From Pelargonium cotyledonis (Eukaryota > Streptophyta > Magnoliopsida > Geraniales > Geraniaceae): 36,022 nucleotides of DNA. The notes below the pieces were generated by a model. It was not told the DNA's origin. It did not search any database and was given only the letters and a program-made list of their open reading frames with translations. Position numbers and translations under genes: made by a program. Positions 12,714-22,411 of the stretch are shown piece after piece (position 1 is the first letter of the stretch; each line of letters starts with the position of its first letter). The stretch spans positions 1-36,022 of the forward strand of contig JAYMTA010000177.1 in NCBI GenBank assembly GCA_036897625.1. Direction: 5' to 3'.

Positions 12714-12918
12714 TATTATATGAATGGAAAATATCTATCCACTTCCTTAGTGCACTTTTAACTGTTTCGTGCTTAATGCAAGGGGACATACCTTTGTTTA
12801 TTTGCAAGCTGCAAGTGTATTATATGGAAAATATCATTCCAATTCCTTAATTGTACTTTTAACTGTTCCTTGCTTAATGCAAGGGGACATATCATTGTTT
12901 ATTTGCATGCTGCAAGTG
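12714..12918. repeat. Two-copy tandem repeat, unit about 103 bases
   Basis: 12714-12817 and 12818-12918 share TATTATATG, GGAAAATATC, CTTTTAACTGTT, GCTTAATGCAAGGGGACATA and TTTGCA(A/T)GCTGCAAGTG in the same order. A partial third start (CATTATATGG) begins at 12919. The array lies just downstream of the CUE gene. Confidence 0.9.
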
Positions 12919-13024
12919 CATTATATGGTGTAAAGTATACATGGCTTGATTTTGCTGTAGTTGATTCCATTCACTTACATTTAAAATCTGATATTTTGTT
13001 AAATCTATTGTTACGCAGAAGCAT

Positions 13025-13248
13025 AGCTTGATGGCCAGGAAGTGATCAGTCACCTTACAATCAGTGAAAATCATGGAGCTTTTTTGCCTGAGAGAAATGA
13101 GAGGTAACGATCCTGTCTCCAGAACTAAAAATCTGAGCTTGATCAGGAAGTGATCAGTGACCTTACCATCTGTGAAAAGAATGAAGCTTTTTGGCCAGAT
13201 CAAGAGATATGAGAGGTAACGATCCTATCTCCAGAACTAAAAATTCTG
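13025..13248. repeat. Two-copy tandem repeat, unit about 112 bases
   Basis: 13025-13135 and 13136-13248 share AGCTTGAT, CAGGAAGTGATCAGT, GACC/CACCTTAC, TGTGAAAA-type words, GAGAGGTAACGATCCT and CTCCAGAACTAAAAAT in order. The sequence is unrelated to the array at 12714-12918. Confidence 0.9.
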
Positions 13249-13700
13249 AGCTTTATCAGTGTGACTAGAACTAATGTACAACTTGAAAGAATTTGCTGAG
13301 TTTAAGGTTAACATTTTCTTCTGTTCTGTTCTACGCAAGCTTTTTGCCTTTCTTGCCTTCAGCGGACACTGAAATATATATATATTGAGTTAGCGTTTGG
13401 GAATGAAGGATTGTTCATATTTGGATAATGTATTTTTAGATCATGAACTTGTTCCGATTCCTATTCTTGATTCTCATTCTGAATTTTCTAATCCAAGCTC
13501 TACCTGAAAAGAAATAACCTAAGAGAGGCCAATTTGCAGAATTGAACTGAAACATCCCAAAAGGTGTTATATTATGAACTTTCTTTCTATATGATACAAG
13601 TATTTTTACAAAACTAACAAACACCAAAACCTTCATCTTTTATATCTACACACTCACTATGTTGAGAGACTTTCCTGCAGTGTTGCCATCAAGAAAAGCT

Positions 13701-13841
13701 CTACTCATGCCAACAGAGAAGAATCACAGCACATCTCCAAATAACATAAAGACGCGATCGTTGCTCTCTAATGTGCCTCGAACACCTCTGCCATGGCCGG
13801 ACCTTGAAGCTCCTGGGCAAGAAAGAGGTAGATTCTGCCAT
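13701..13841 (-). CDS. RTFL/DVL: ROTUNDIFOLIA FOUR-LIKE / DEVIL small peptide, 46 aa
   Basis: A single-exon minus-strand ORF runs from the ATG at 13841 to the TAG ending at 13701. It encodes 46 residues. Residues 20-46 form the RTF/DVL domain: CSRHIREQRSRLY, then IWRC, then a hydrophobic stretch ending LLCWHE. This pattern (CS..IREQR.RLY(I/V)..RC..(M/L)L(L/V)CW) is diagnostic of the plant-specific family. Members are short, plasma-membrane-associated peptides whose overexpression restricts cell proliferation along the long axis of leaves and fruits. The N-terminus (MAESTSFLPRSFKV) is short and basic, as in the smallest members. The ATG context is GAGAAATGGC, and a TATTTAAGG box lies about 85 bases upstream. 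The ORF read on the opposite strand (13659-13862) is its shadow. Confidence 0.87.
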   Translation of the reverse strand: MAESTSFLPRSFKVRPWQRCSRHIREQRSRLYVIWRCAVILLCWHE

Positions 13842-13922
13842 TTCTCTCTGACTTTACTGTAAATGATCTTTTCTTCTTCTGGGTTATGTTTGTGGCTTGA
13901 AGGACTCTTGGTGGGTTGAAAG

Positions 13923-13934
13923 GTCCTTAAATAG
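13923..13934 (-). promoter_or_regulatory. TATA-like box of the RTFL/DVL gene
   Basis: On the minus strand the sequence reads CCTATTTAAGGACC, placing TATTTAAG about 85 bases before the ATG at 13841. That leaves room for a leader of 50-60 A-rich bases. No other gene on this strand could use it. Confidence 0.45.
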
Positions 13935-15623
13935 GAGATAGGATCAATGGCAGATATCTGAGTGAGGACTCATCAAATATGTGGTGGGTGTGACAAAAAA
14001 AAAAAAAAAAAAATTGGGGTTTTGGTCAGATCAGTGGTGGGCAAGAGCTTATACAAGACCCTACTGGTCCAAATAAGATGATAATGCCATGGCAATTTGC
14101 TTGTCTCCTTGCCTAACCCAACTGACAGAGACTTGTCATCAACCTCTAGCTCTTGTGGGTCAACCCTGTCTTTTCTCTTCAAATTTCTCTATACAACACA
14201 TGCTCTCAGACAGTTGTGAGCATATTTTTTCAATGTGGACTTGGGCAAATAAAGCACAAGATTCATCTGTCTTCAATTTGTGTGTCAATGTCAATACAAA
14301 TATTCTTCTCCCACCTTCCTAGCTTATTTGCTGCTCGAGCTTGTTTGGTAACACTACTGGAAAATTGTGAGAAGTTATGTTAAACTCAGTTATGTTTGGT
14401 AAATTACTAAATTGACAAATGTAATTTAGTAGTTGGAAGTTGAGTTTTGTGTAATAGTGTGATCGGAATATCAAGTCGACCAAATATGTATTTTACATAA
14501 AAATGTTACAAATTTAGTTCCTCGGAATGAATAATATAATTGTTTCAAAACATGTTCAAACAGTTTTTGGTCATTCAATTATATCAAGAAATGGTAGTTG
14601 TGGTAATTACCTGAAAGTATTACGAGGGCAAGAAAATCAATTACATTTATCTATACTTCTTAAAGTTCAACAAAAATTTAATTTTTGTAACAAACTGCTG
14701 CAACCGTTTTTCAAGTTTTACTTATGTGATACTTCAAGAAAATTTTGCCGGTTGTTATAAAATCCTTATCGATTCCATCAAGATTTGACCCCTAAGTCAA
14801 TTATTTATTAACTATTTCTAAAGCATATATAAGTATAAATTAGTACTTAACAATTATGGCTTGACCTCAAGACTAAACAACATTAGGAACATCATGGTGG
14901 CCTTTTTAAGATGTGAAAGGCTATATATACATTTTAAAACTATTAACAATTTAATTAATAAAAAGAAGAAAAAAAGTAGTTGGAATGAGATCATGAAAGC
15001 TTGTTTGTTATGTTAAGATCAGTGTGGGGGTGTTGTAGATGAGTCATCAAATTATTGAGTTAAATACTCTAATCCATAATCAATCATTGTTATTATTATG
15101 TTTTACAGAAAAACATCTTTAAATGAATGGAGATTTTATTTCATTTTTAAGTGTATTCTAAAAACCAGTGAAGATTTAAAGGTAAAGGAACAAGGAGATG
15201 AAGTATAAATCAGAAATGGGCAGTGAAGGCAATGAGATCAAGATTGACCATTCAATTTTCATTTTTGTTGCTACAATGGGAATACCAATTGATTTTGTTA
15301 TTGAAAAATATGATGTTATATAACATTTAAAGAATTAACTATTTGACTCCATAAACACTGTTGGATTAAATGCTCTAGTGATCGAAATGAGCTAAAATTA
15401 CGTTAGTGCACTCAAAACATGCGTGTAATCGAAGGGCACCGTCTTTGCCCTTAACTTGCATTGGGACATTTCAAAACTGTTTAAATGGTATTATTATTAT
15501 TATTATTATCTTGAGACAGAACTTGGGACAATTTTGTAATTTCGTTTATTAGTTTTTGACAATTTTGTTTTCCGACATGTTATTGTATTATTGTTCGGTT
15601 TATTTTCATTTCGACCTCATATA

Positions 15624-15848
15624 ATATAGCCATCATTTTCTCTCCGATAAGCAGCGGGACAGCAAGCCTACAAAGGCCAGTGTTTCTCACCCCTTAGTGG
15701 GGGGCTTCACCCTTATTAGTTGTTAATTCTCCTCTTAACCCTATAAATCTCATTCCATACCATCGACAAGAAAACTTGAACTTAAGACCTCAAAAAATCT
15801 AAAACGCGTCAACCGTTTTGCTCAACATGCCTTTGTATATAGCCATCA
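15624..15848 (-). mobile_element. tRNA-derived SINE (15636-15836) with perfect 12-bp target duplications
   Basis: ATATAGCCATCA occurs at 15624-15635 and again at 15837-15848, bracketing 201 bases. Read on the minus strand the element starts ACAAAGGCATG. It shows a degenerate A box (TTGAGCAAAACGGTTGA) and, after about 35 bases, a degenerate B box (AAGTTCAAGTT). It ends GGAGAGAAAA, a short A-rich tail directly before the target duplication. Size, box spacing, tail and duplication together fit a pol-III SINE. The family name is not known to me. Confidence 0.75.
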
Positions 15849-16244
15849 ATATTTTACATTAGAGAAACACATGACAACACTTTAGTCGTCAAACATACAA
15901 TCGTATGAAACTCAACTTACAGCTACTTTAAGTTATCAATTTAACAAAGATAACTAACTTTGCATCCAACTACTTTCAGCTTCGTTCAACTACTCAACAC
16001 TCTAGTCGTCAAACACTTATTACCTAAGAATTATAACATATGTGCATGAAGAAACCGATGGTCACGTGCAGGTTGTCGGGTTGAATTGAACATGTTGCCG
16101 GCCACTTTTCATTGCCGGCTTTGACTAAAACAATACAAAACAAAACAAAACCAGTTGCAATCCCAGCTCTTCCTCGTCTTTTTTACAAGCTCTTCAACAA
16201 CAACGTTACATTAACATTATTAAAAAAAAAAAAACATTACTGAA

Positions 16245-16375
16245 CATATTGGGCCCAGCCCAACTCCTAAAGTAGTGGCTTCACTTCGCTACACGTGTTC
16301 ATTCTTCTGTCCATGTCCGGGCCCATTTACAATTATTGGGCCTTGCCCAGGTGACTAAACTGTGTCGTTTTGCTC
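16245..16375. promoter_or_regulatory. Cluster of promoter-type motifs with no adjacent gene
   Basis: Within 130 bases there are TTGGGCCCAGCCCAA (about 16248), a perfect ACACGTGT G-box (16291-16298), GGGCCCA (about 16319), TGGGCC (16338) and CTGTGTCGTTTTGC (about 16359-16372). TGGGCC/T site-II elements, the G-box and a GTCGTTTTG word are typical of plant housekeeping promoters. The nearest genes are over 1.2 kb away and point elsewhere. This could be a relic or a non-coding RNA promoter. Confidence 0.4.
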
Positions 16376-16739
16376 CACAATTTTCTTTGCGGCTTTGCGG
16401 GAACGTCCTTACCCTCTCAGTCCAACTCATCATATTCCAAATCTTATCTCAACTAATAAAAAGGTGGGAATGTTATTGTCCATTAATTACAGCCTTTGGC
16501 CACCCCAAACGTACTCGATAATTCACGGGTCGGGTTGGATCAATCAAGAAAGTTGAGTGATTTGGATTGAGTATGTTCGCATCTCTAACAAATTCGGCTA
16601 GGCTTGCCTTCTTTCAGTCCGATCTAATATTTGTTAGTATCAATACTAATTAACGACATTTTTGTTGTTTGGACACGTATGCACTTTCAACAAAAACTGG
16701 GGGATCCAACTACAAAAAGACAAGCAGTGTGATATAACA

Positions 16740-16832
16740 CAGTTCCATTTTTTGAAACAACACCTGGATGAAGGCTCGAACATGAGATTTCGAGGGAATC
16801 AATAACCTTGAACCGCTTGCCTCAATGGTTGT
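16740..16832 (-). mobile_element. Probable tRNA-derived SINE fragment
   Basis: On the minus strand TTGAGGCAAGCGGTTCAAGG (A-box-like, about 16809-16828) is followed after some 20 bases by CATGTTCGAGCC (B-box-like, about 16773-16784). This order and wording match the heads of many plant SINEs. I found no convincing target duplication or tail, so the limits are approximate. Confidence 0.4.
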
Positions 16833-17563
16833 TGATAGTCTTTACCAAAACTCTTGTGGGAGCTCCTGCAAACCAAGAATGTCTGCAAGGAGCTGAAACT
16901 GTTTTACCCAAACTTTCTAGACCTGCAAAAGATAAGTAGACAAACCAAACAAGCCTTAGCATCTCCAACAAAAAAGACTTGAAAGAACTAGTTTTGCTAA
17001 TGCAAAATTTAAAATGTGAGATATTTCTGGAGACTGCTAGTGACTTTTGGGAGCTCATGGCAGCTGTAAAGACCCAAACTGGTTGGGACATGGGAATATT
17101 GCATGCTTCAATGTTGTTTTGAACAAAAATCAGAGCTGTCTGGAAGATTTCCTTTTGTTCTCATCAGCAAGTTCCATCATTACACAACAGTAGAATCATG
17201 CATGATCCATGAATTTGTGCTTATGTCTCAATCTTAACAGATCGATGCAGCAAAGAAAATATGCAAACTCAATAATCACCATTTCATTGAAGAAATCAAG
17301 ATCAGCCACTTGTTATCTCAAAGCTCGAAGAGATGCATAAATACAACTTTTTACCACAACATTCGTTTCTTGTACATGAATCTAGCTGATTTTGAAGCAC
17401 AAAAGCTTGTTCTCGATAATATATGCTAGACACTGGAATAAACATAACAAACTGCTACACATTAGAACAAACATTGGATTTTTTTTTTTATAAATAACTC
17501 GAGAATACTATAGCAACATCCATTTTGTACTTAAGTGTTTGATTTAATCACCTGTAGAACATC

Positions 17564-17640
17564 TCAATTTCCCAATGCTTTCTTTACATCACCCTGGTAA
17601 AGAAATAGAAATGGAAGCAAGAATGAGTATCTTCACATCG

Positions 17641-17676
<36 letters not shown>

Positions 17677-20600
17677 CTCAATGGACATTGGAGTCCTGGT
17701 GGGGCTATAGCGTTTGATGACACGTCCCTCCTTACTGACTAAGAACTTTGTAAAATTCCACTTTATCTTAGACCCCATGAATCCAGATTTGCTACATTTG
17801 AGGAATTCATAGACAGGTGATGTTTTTGGCCCATTGACTTTCACCTATATAACGGAGAATTCAACCATTAATACCAAGAAATGAGCTCCGAGTAATACAA
17901 GCAGTGACAAAAGGCAAACCGTCATAGAAAAAGCAAAAGCCATTATTTCAAATATCTTGTGCTACAAGGCAAGTAGTAACCAAGTGAACCAACATCGTTG
18001 TTAAAACTAGATCTCTGTAGACACGGACTTGGAACCATGCAAATTCTAAACTTCCAAACATCATGAATAATTGAATGAAAACACAGTTTCACTTCACTAA
18101 CACGCCACAAAGGGTGTACGAGAAGTAGCAGAGGCTTCGTAGAATAACTACCAGGTTGCTGGTTCCAATTCCCACACTTATGGTGACATGTGCAGACAAA
18201 AGAAATAATCTTAAGTAACAAACTCTAAATTTTGTTCATATAACCTTTGACTATTTTATCCCACTTTTTCAGAATATATCTTCAGCAAATCCCACATAAA
18301 AGTTCTGTCCTATAGATCTCTCCTCCGAGCCTCACACTACCTCTATTTCTCACAGTCTCCCTGTGGACAGAGAGCACCAGTATGTGTATATACAAGCAAT
18401 CAAATAGTAACTGAAACATGCTTCAGTCCTCCCTGTGTAATCCAGTTTTTAGGATCACAGATACTCAAGATCAACCTAGGTAGTGTGCCTGAGCCTCACT
18501 ATCGAATGACAGGTAGGTCTAACTCTTCGGCAAACTAACCATTACTAAATGTTTAAAAGCTCATTGGATCCAATAGGACAACCTTGCAGCTGGATATGTG
18601 AAGATATGCTGGTGTAAAAGACCACCTTGCTGATTTAAAAAAAAAAGAAAAAAAGAGTTTATCTTGTTTTAATATGAAAAAATATTCCATTGGAAAATAT
18701 CAGCTAATTTTACACCGAAGTTGAAAAGCATCTAAAGTCTAAACTACGCTGTAGAGGTCTTTCTGTTATCAGTACTGAAGCTTAAAGCACTTTGAACCTA
18801 GAAATCAGAGTATATAAATATACCATATGATAGCATAGGACAAGTGCAAACGTGCCTTTATCAAAAATATTATAGAACCAAATTAACGTTATGCAAACAT
18901 TTTTTTGTTCTCGCAACAAACACTAGTATACTGAAATCAATGATAAAAACTTTGAATGAGCATTGAAACTTTATTTTCTTTAGTAGGTACCCAAACTAAA
19001 CATAGAAGTTGGAAAAGAATGATACAGGAAGGCAAGATGCAGAACTGAAGCCCCCTTTCAAGTTTCAAGCAATACATTTAAGTTGCAAGGACATCAGAGA
19101 TTTTATAACTTACAAATAGAATCTAATAAATAAAACTGCAAATCATCATAGGTGAACATATCAGTTACATTGAACTTCTCTCTTTTCTTTTGAAGAAGTA
19201 TTCGGTTAATAGGGTAGGGGAGCTTGAGCCAAGCCCCTCTACAAATTGATACTAGAGCCAGAAGGATTTGAGCTCCTTGACTTTGTATCTTGTGGTATAA
19301 ACCTCATTTATCATGATTTTTTTTTTGTTTAAGACGGAGACAAGGCAAGACTACAGGAGAAATGGTGCTATAAAAAATTGTCATCTAGTAGACAATTTAT
19401 CTACAGACTAGAACATGTACGTATACAAAAGAAAATGAGAACAAAACATAAAATGACAGGTGATGCTTAAATGAACTAAAAAAACATCTTAGTGAGCCGA
19501 GGAAGTGGTCAAATCCAAAGGATTTGGATATTCTCAGAAACAATCAATACCTTATTGAAAATTGGATATTCAGCCTTGTATCTTGTGCAAGCAAATTGTT
19601 GTACCTCCTCGCTGGACCCAGGCTCTTGCTTCATAAACTGATTGCACGGAAATGCCAAAACTTCAAAACCTGAAATGCACCAGTTTATGTACAAACTGTC
19701 AATCTCACACATTCAAGAGAGAGACTCTCAAGGAAGAAGATATATAAGGCTTTATAAAAAAAATTGGCAGAGCATCTTCTGAGCTATTGTTCTGTAGGAG
19801 CCAGCCTATCATACTTGGACTCTGGCCCTATGAAGACATTTGTAAGATCTCAAATTTTTATGTATATAAATACTCACTAGTATAATAAGTCAGTTTCAGC
19901 TAAGACCTCTAACAGGCATCTGATTTGGAAACAATAGAACATATGGTTTTACTATGAAAAACATTAGTTCTGCAGGTGTGTAGGTCAAGTGGGGTTGTAG
20001 TAATACTGCCAGAGACAATGTAAGTATGTGCGTTTGTTCCACGGTAGAGTGAGTATCTAAAGTAGCAAGTTCGTTACTTGAATGCATTTCTCAACCTAAG
20101 GTCCATCCAACAAACTAAAAAACATTATTTTGTGATCTGGGTGGCTACATAAAGTCGTCCAATATTATAACCTATGTTGTACAGACATGGGTCCGATTTT
20201 GTGATCGGTGACATGCAATTTTTATAGAACCATAGACATGATGTGCTAAATATGCGTTCAATAATAATAAATGATAATTTACATTGTTTATATTAGTGCA
20301 CATAAGTTAAACAAAATCATGCTTGTCACAAACATGTTCAATCAATTCACTTTTTACGAAAGAAAATGGTGATACATAAGGTGTCAAACACGTATCCACA
20401 TGAAAACATTATTGAAAATTGGGGGATATATAGAATCAAGTGTACGACATGTATTCAAAGAGTGTATGAGCGTCCAAGTGTCGGATATCGAACACTGTAT
20501 TGAGAATGTGAGAGTATCCATGCATCAAAAATGGTAACTAAAAGCAAAACCCTGAGCTGGTAGAAATTCATTTAATTAAACCCTAAACGTAGAAGCTGAA

Positions 20601-21093
20601 AAAAAAGGAAACAAAACGCTGATTGACAAATTCATGAATTATATTAAATTAATGGCAACAACAATAACAAGTTCCAAAATGAATTAAGGAAATGAAAAAA
20701 AGCAAGCACCTTGGTTTTTGTACTTGTTGTGAAGTTCAGTCAACTGTTTGTAATTCATATCCGTAAACCCACTGTAATTTCCATCACCCCAATAACAGTA
20801 AACAAGAAGAATAAGGAATTAGTAAACAATTCAAGCCGTAAATAAAGACAGTGAATTTAGGGTTTAGAGAGAAGAGAGAGACCATTTGGAGGCAACGTTG
20901 ACCACGAGAAGAACCTTCCCTTTGTAGGTGCCAAGGTCGACGTTATTACCCTTGCTATCCTGCGCCGGAAAATAAATCAGTAATTGAATTCTCAATTCAC
21001 ATAGAAATGGCGGAGGTAAAATTTAAGAAGAAGATGTACCTGGACAATGAATTGGTGTATTGATTTCTCCTGAGCTGATTGAGAAGCTCCCAT
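17564..21093 (-). CDS. GPX: Glutathione peroxidase-like thiol peroxidase, GPX4/GPX5 type, 169 aa
   Basis: Six minus-strand exons: 21093-21040, 20959-20883, 20771-20710, 19669-19551, 17844-17677, 17593-17564. They join in frame to 169 codons plus TGA. The enzyme reduces H2O2 and lipid hydroperoxides; plant members generally use thioredoxin rather than glutathione. Cys44 in VASKCGFT is the peroxidatic cysteine. Gln75 in FPCNQF and Trp133-Asn134 in KWNFTKFLV complete the active site. Cys92 in [11 protein letters not shown] is the resolving cysteine, and Cys73 is also conserved. The N-terminus [15 protein letters not shown] matches GPX4/GPX5, which lack an organelle transit peptide. Gly2 with Ser6 fits an N-myristoylation site, suggesting membrane association (inference). 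Introns 3 (1040 bases) and 4 (1706 bases) are long and contain no recognisable gene. The last intron's donor abuts a (CT)15 run. Start chosen by homology and by being the first ATG in frame. Confidence 0.96.
17645..17674. repeat. (GA)15 microsatellite immediately inside GPX intron 5
   Basis: On the coding (minus) strand the run is CT and begins two bases after the splice donor GT at 17676-17675, reading GAG/GTTCTCTCT. It occupies over a third of the 83-base intron. Confidence 0.95.
17845..19550 (-). other. GPX intron 4, no gene seen
   Basis: A 1706-base GT-AG intron. It is AT-rich, with mixed A-runs (18631-18656) and T-runs (19320-19328). 19195-19310 has a GC-balanced patch (GGTAGGGGAGCTTGAGCC ... 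GGATTTGAGCTCCTTGAC) that may be an old SINE or other repeat, but paired A and B boxes could not be set. Confidence 0.6.
19670..20709 (-). other. GPX intron 3, no gene seen
   Basis: A 1040-base GT-AG intron. 20150-20530 carries words such as CATGGGTCCGA, GTGTCAAACACGTATCC and GTGTCGGATATCGAACAC that resemble GTGTC/GACAC-rich plant repeats. No clear ends or target duplications were found. Confidence 0.55.
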
Positions 21094-21188
21094 TTCCGGA
21101 TCAGCAAAAATGGGGGCAATTCTCGGTCTTCGTTTACTTTCAATGGAATGGAAGATGGCGAAGAAGACGAAGAAGAAACCTTGCCCAT
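20997..21188 (-). promoter_or_regulatory. Upstream ORF overlapping the GPX start codon
   Basis: An ATG at 21188 (MGKVSSSSSS...) opens a reading frame that runs past the GPX ATG at 21093 in a different frame; unspliced it would give 63 codons. If transcription starts upstream of 21188, as the position of the CT tract suggests, ribosomes would meet this ATG first. No protein family is recognised in it. Confidence 0.45.
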
Positions 21189-21201
21189 GATATTACATAA
21201 T

Positions 21202-21206
21202 TAGAC

Positions 21207-21242
<36 letters not shown>
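21202..21242. promoter_or_regulatory. GA/CT tract (21211-21242) with adjoining GACGTCA box in the GPX promoter or leader
   Basis: A perfect (GA)16 run is followed on the coding strand by TGACGTC (plus-strand GACGTCA at 21204-21210). On the minus strand CT-rich tracts near start sites are common plant core-promoter or leader elements and GA repeats are bound by BPC factors. TGACG is the core of TGA-class bZIP sites linked to oxidative and salicylate responses, which would suit a peroxidase. Function is inference; the motifs are plain. Confidence 0.5.
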
Positions 21243-21244
<2 letters not shown>

Positions 21245-22411
21245 AGTGCCGGAGGAGATCACACATGACACGCCCGTGCCTCTCTCTCTGTAACCTTCTT
21301 CAACCTATTTCTTTTTAGCCTCTCAGTTTTGGGTCACATGTACAAGCCAAAAGTTCATGCACAAATGCTAGTGTAAGTTATGTGCACACAAAGTCTACAT
21401 GTGTCAAAATTGAGTTGACATTATGTTATCCATACAAGTAGTCTAATTGGACACAAAATAAATGTGTCTGTATATACAAAAACATATGTGTTAGGACTTA
21501 TGGACACATTCAACACATTTAAATGTTGAACTAGAAAATTAACAACGGCAAAGAACTGCAGTTAAATTTAAATAACGTGGTTATTGGTTGTGTCATACCA
21601 AGCATGTTAACATGTCGTCAATCATGTTTATCTTGTCATTGAAATGTGTCATACGTCTCGAGCATCTAAGATAAGTGGTAACAAACTCAACAGATATTAA
21701 CCAAGTTATTGTAGAAAAATCATTTAAATTATCTAAAAACATCAAAAATTTGAGAAACCCAGCACATTTGGGGAGTAAGGAGTGTTTTATTAGAATTCAC
21801 TGTACTTGAAATATGTGCATCATTATTACTCAATCACTAATATAACTGAGGGCTTTGTGGATTCAGAAAACCAATATGGATTGTATAGAAACAAATGTAC
21901 TAAAAATGTTGGTAACATCTGGCCAGGCCTAAACATCTCTAGACCTTTTCTTTAAACTATGACTCCTCCCAATAATAAATAAATAAATTCTACTACTGAA
22001 CAATTTACTACAATGGTGGTTTAATATGTTATTTTTTCTGTTACAACCCCCTTCTTGGTCTCCTCCACAAAATACCACTGTCTTCTTCTTTCCCTGCCCT
22101 CTGCCATTTGCAGCAGATGAGAGATACAATACACATCATCATATTTATATACAATCTGGCATATACATACACATGCCATTTTTCTCTGCCCAACACCACC
22201 CTTTTATGCATGCATCGTAATGTACCTTGACCAGCAAGAAACATTTATCCAGCCCAGTTAACTCTTTTCCTTTGAACAAGCCGCAAAACCCAGGACAAAA
22301 AACGGGGGTCATACCTGTCATTCACGATAGATGTAAGTAAGACAAAAGAGACTGGCTTTCTTTTTGGTGTAAACATAACACACAAGTAGGTGTACCTCTG
22401 AGTGATAATTG
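21243..22411. other. Intergenic: GPX upstream region and HULK 3' UTR
   Basis: No further gene is seen. 21250-21900 is AT-rich with many short palindromic words. About 22000-22411 is the likely 3' UTR of the HULK gene on the minus strand. The ORFs here are short and show no family resemblance. Confidence 0.5.

Larger units (their letters stand above)
12391..13700. other. Spacer between the CUE gene and the RTFL/DVL gene, with tandem duplications
   Basis: 12391-12680 is the likely 3' UTR of the CUE gene. Two unrelated tandem duplications follow (12714-12918 and 13025-13248). 13380-13500 carries an AT run and a TTGGGAATGAAGGATTG ... CCTATTCTTGATTCTCATTC motif of a kind common in plant MITE-like repeats, with no termini found. 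No gene is recognised on the plus strand. Confidence 0.5.
13842..17563. other. Long intergenic region between the RTFL/DVL gene and the GPX 3' end
   Basis: No coding gene is seen. It holds the RTFL promoter (to about 14200), an A-run at 13994-14011, an AT-rich stretch (14400-15300), an ATT run near 15489-15508, a SINE with clear target duplications (15636-15836), direct repeats of CTAGTCGTCAAACA type (15882-16010), a promoter-like motif cluster (16245-16375), a probable second SINE (16740-16832) and a stretch with AGCATCTCCAACA (16967), a word common in plant repeats. 17100-17563 is featureless apart from the presumed GPX 3' UTR. Confidence 0.5.

Noticed and set aside
12892-13203. Minus-strand 103-codon ORF with an internal repeat
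   Set aside because: The repeat in the protein only mirrors the tandem DNA duplication at 13025-13248. There is no family motif or promoter support.
13659-13862. Plus-strand 67-residue ORF (MLRDFPAVLPSRK...)
   Set aside because: It is the antisense shadow of the RTFL/DVL peptide gene on the minus strand, which has a clear family motif and promoter.
15860-16020. Possible MITE marked by two CTAGTCGTCAAACA-like words
   Set aside because: The words are direct, not inverted, and no target duplication was found.
20150-20530. Possible TIR element in GPX intron 3 with GTGTC/GACAC words
   Set aside because: No matching ends or target duplications could be found, so it is noted only in the intron entry.
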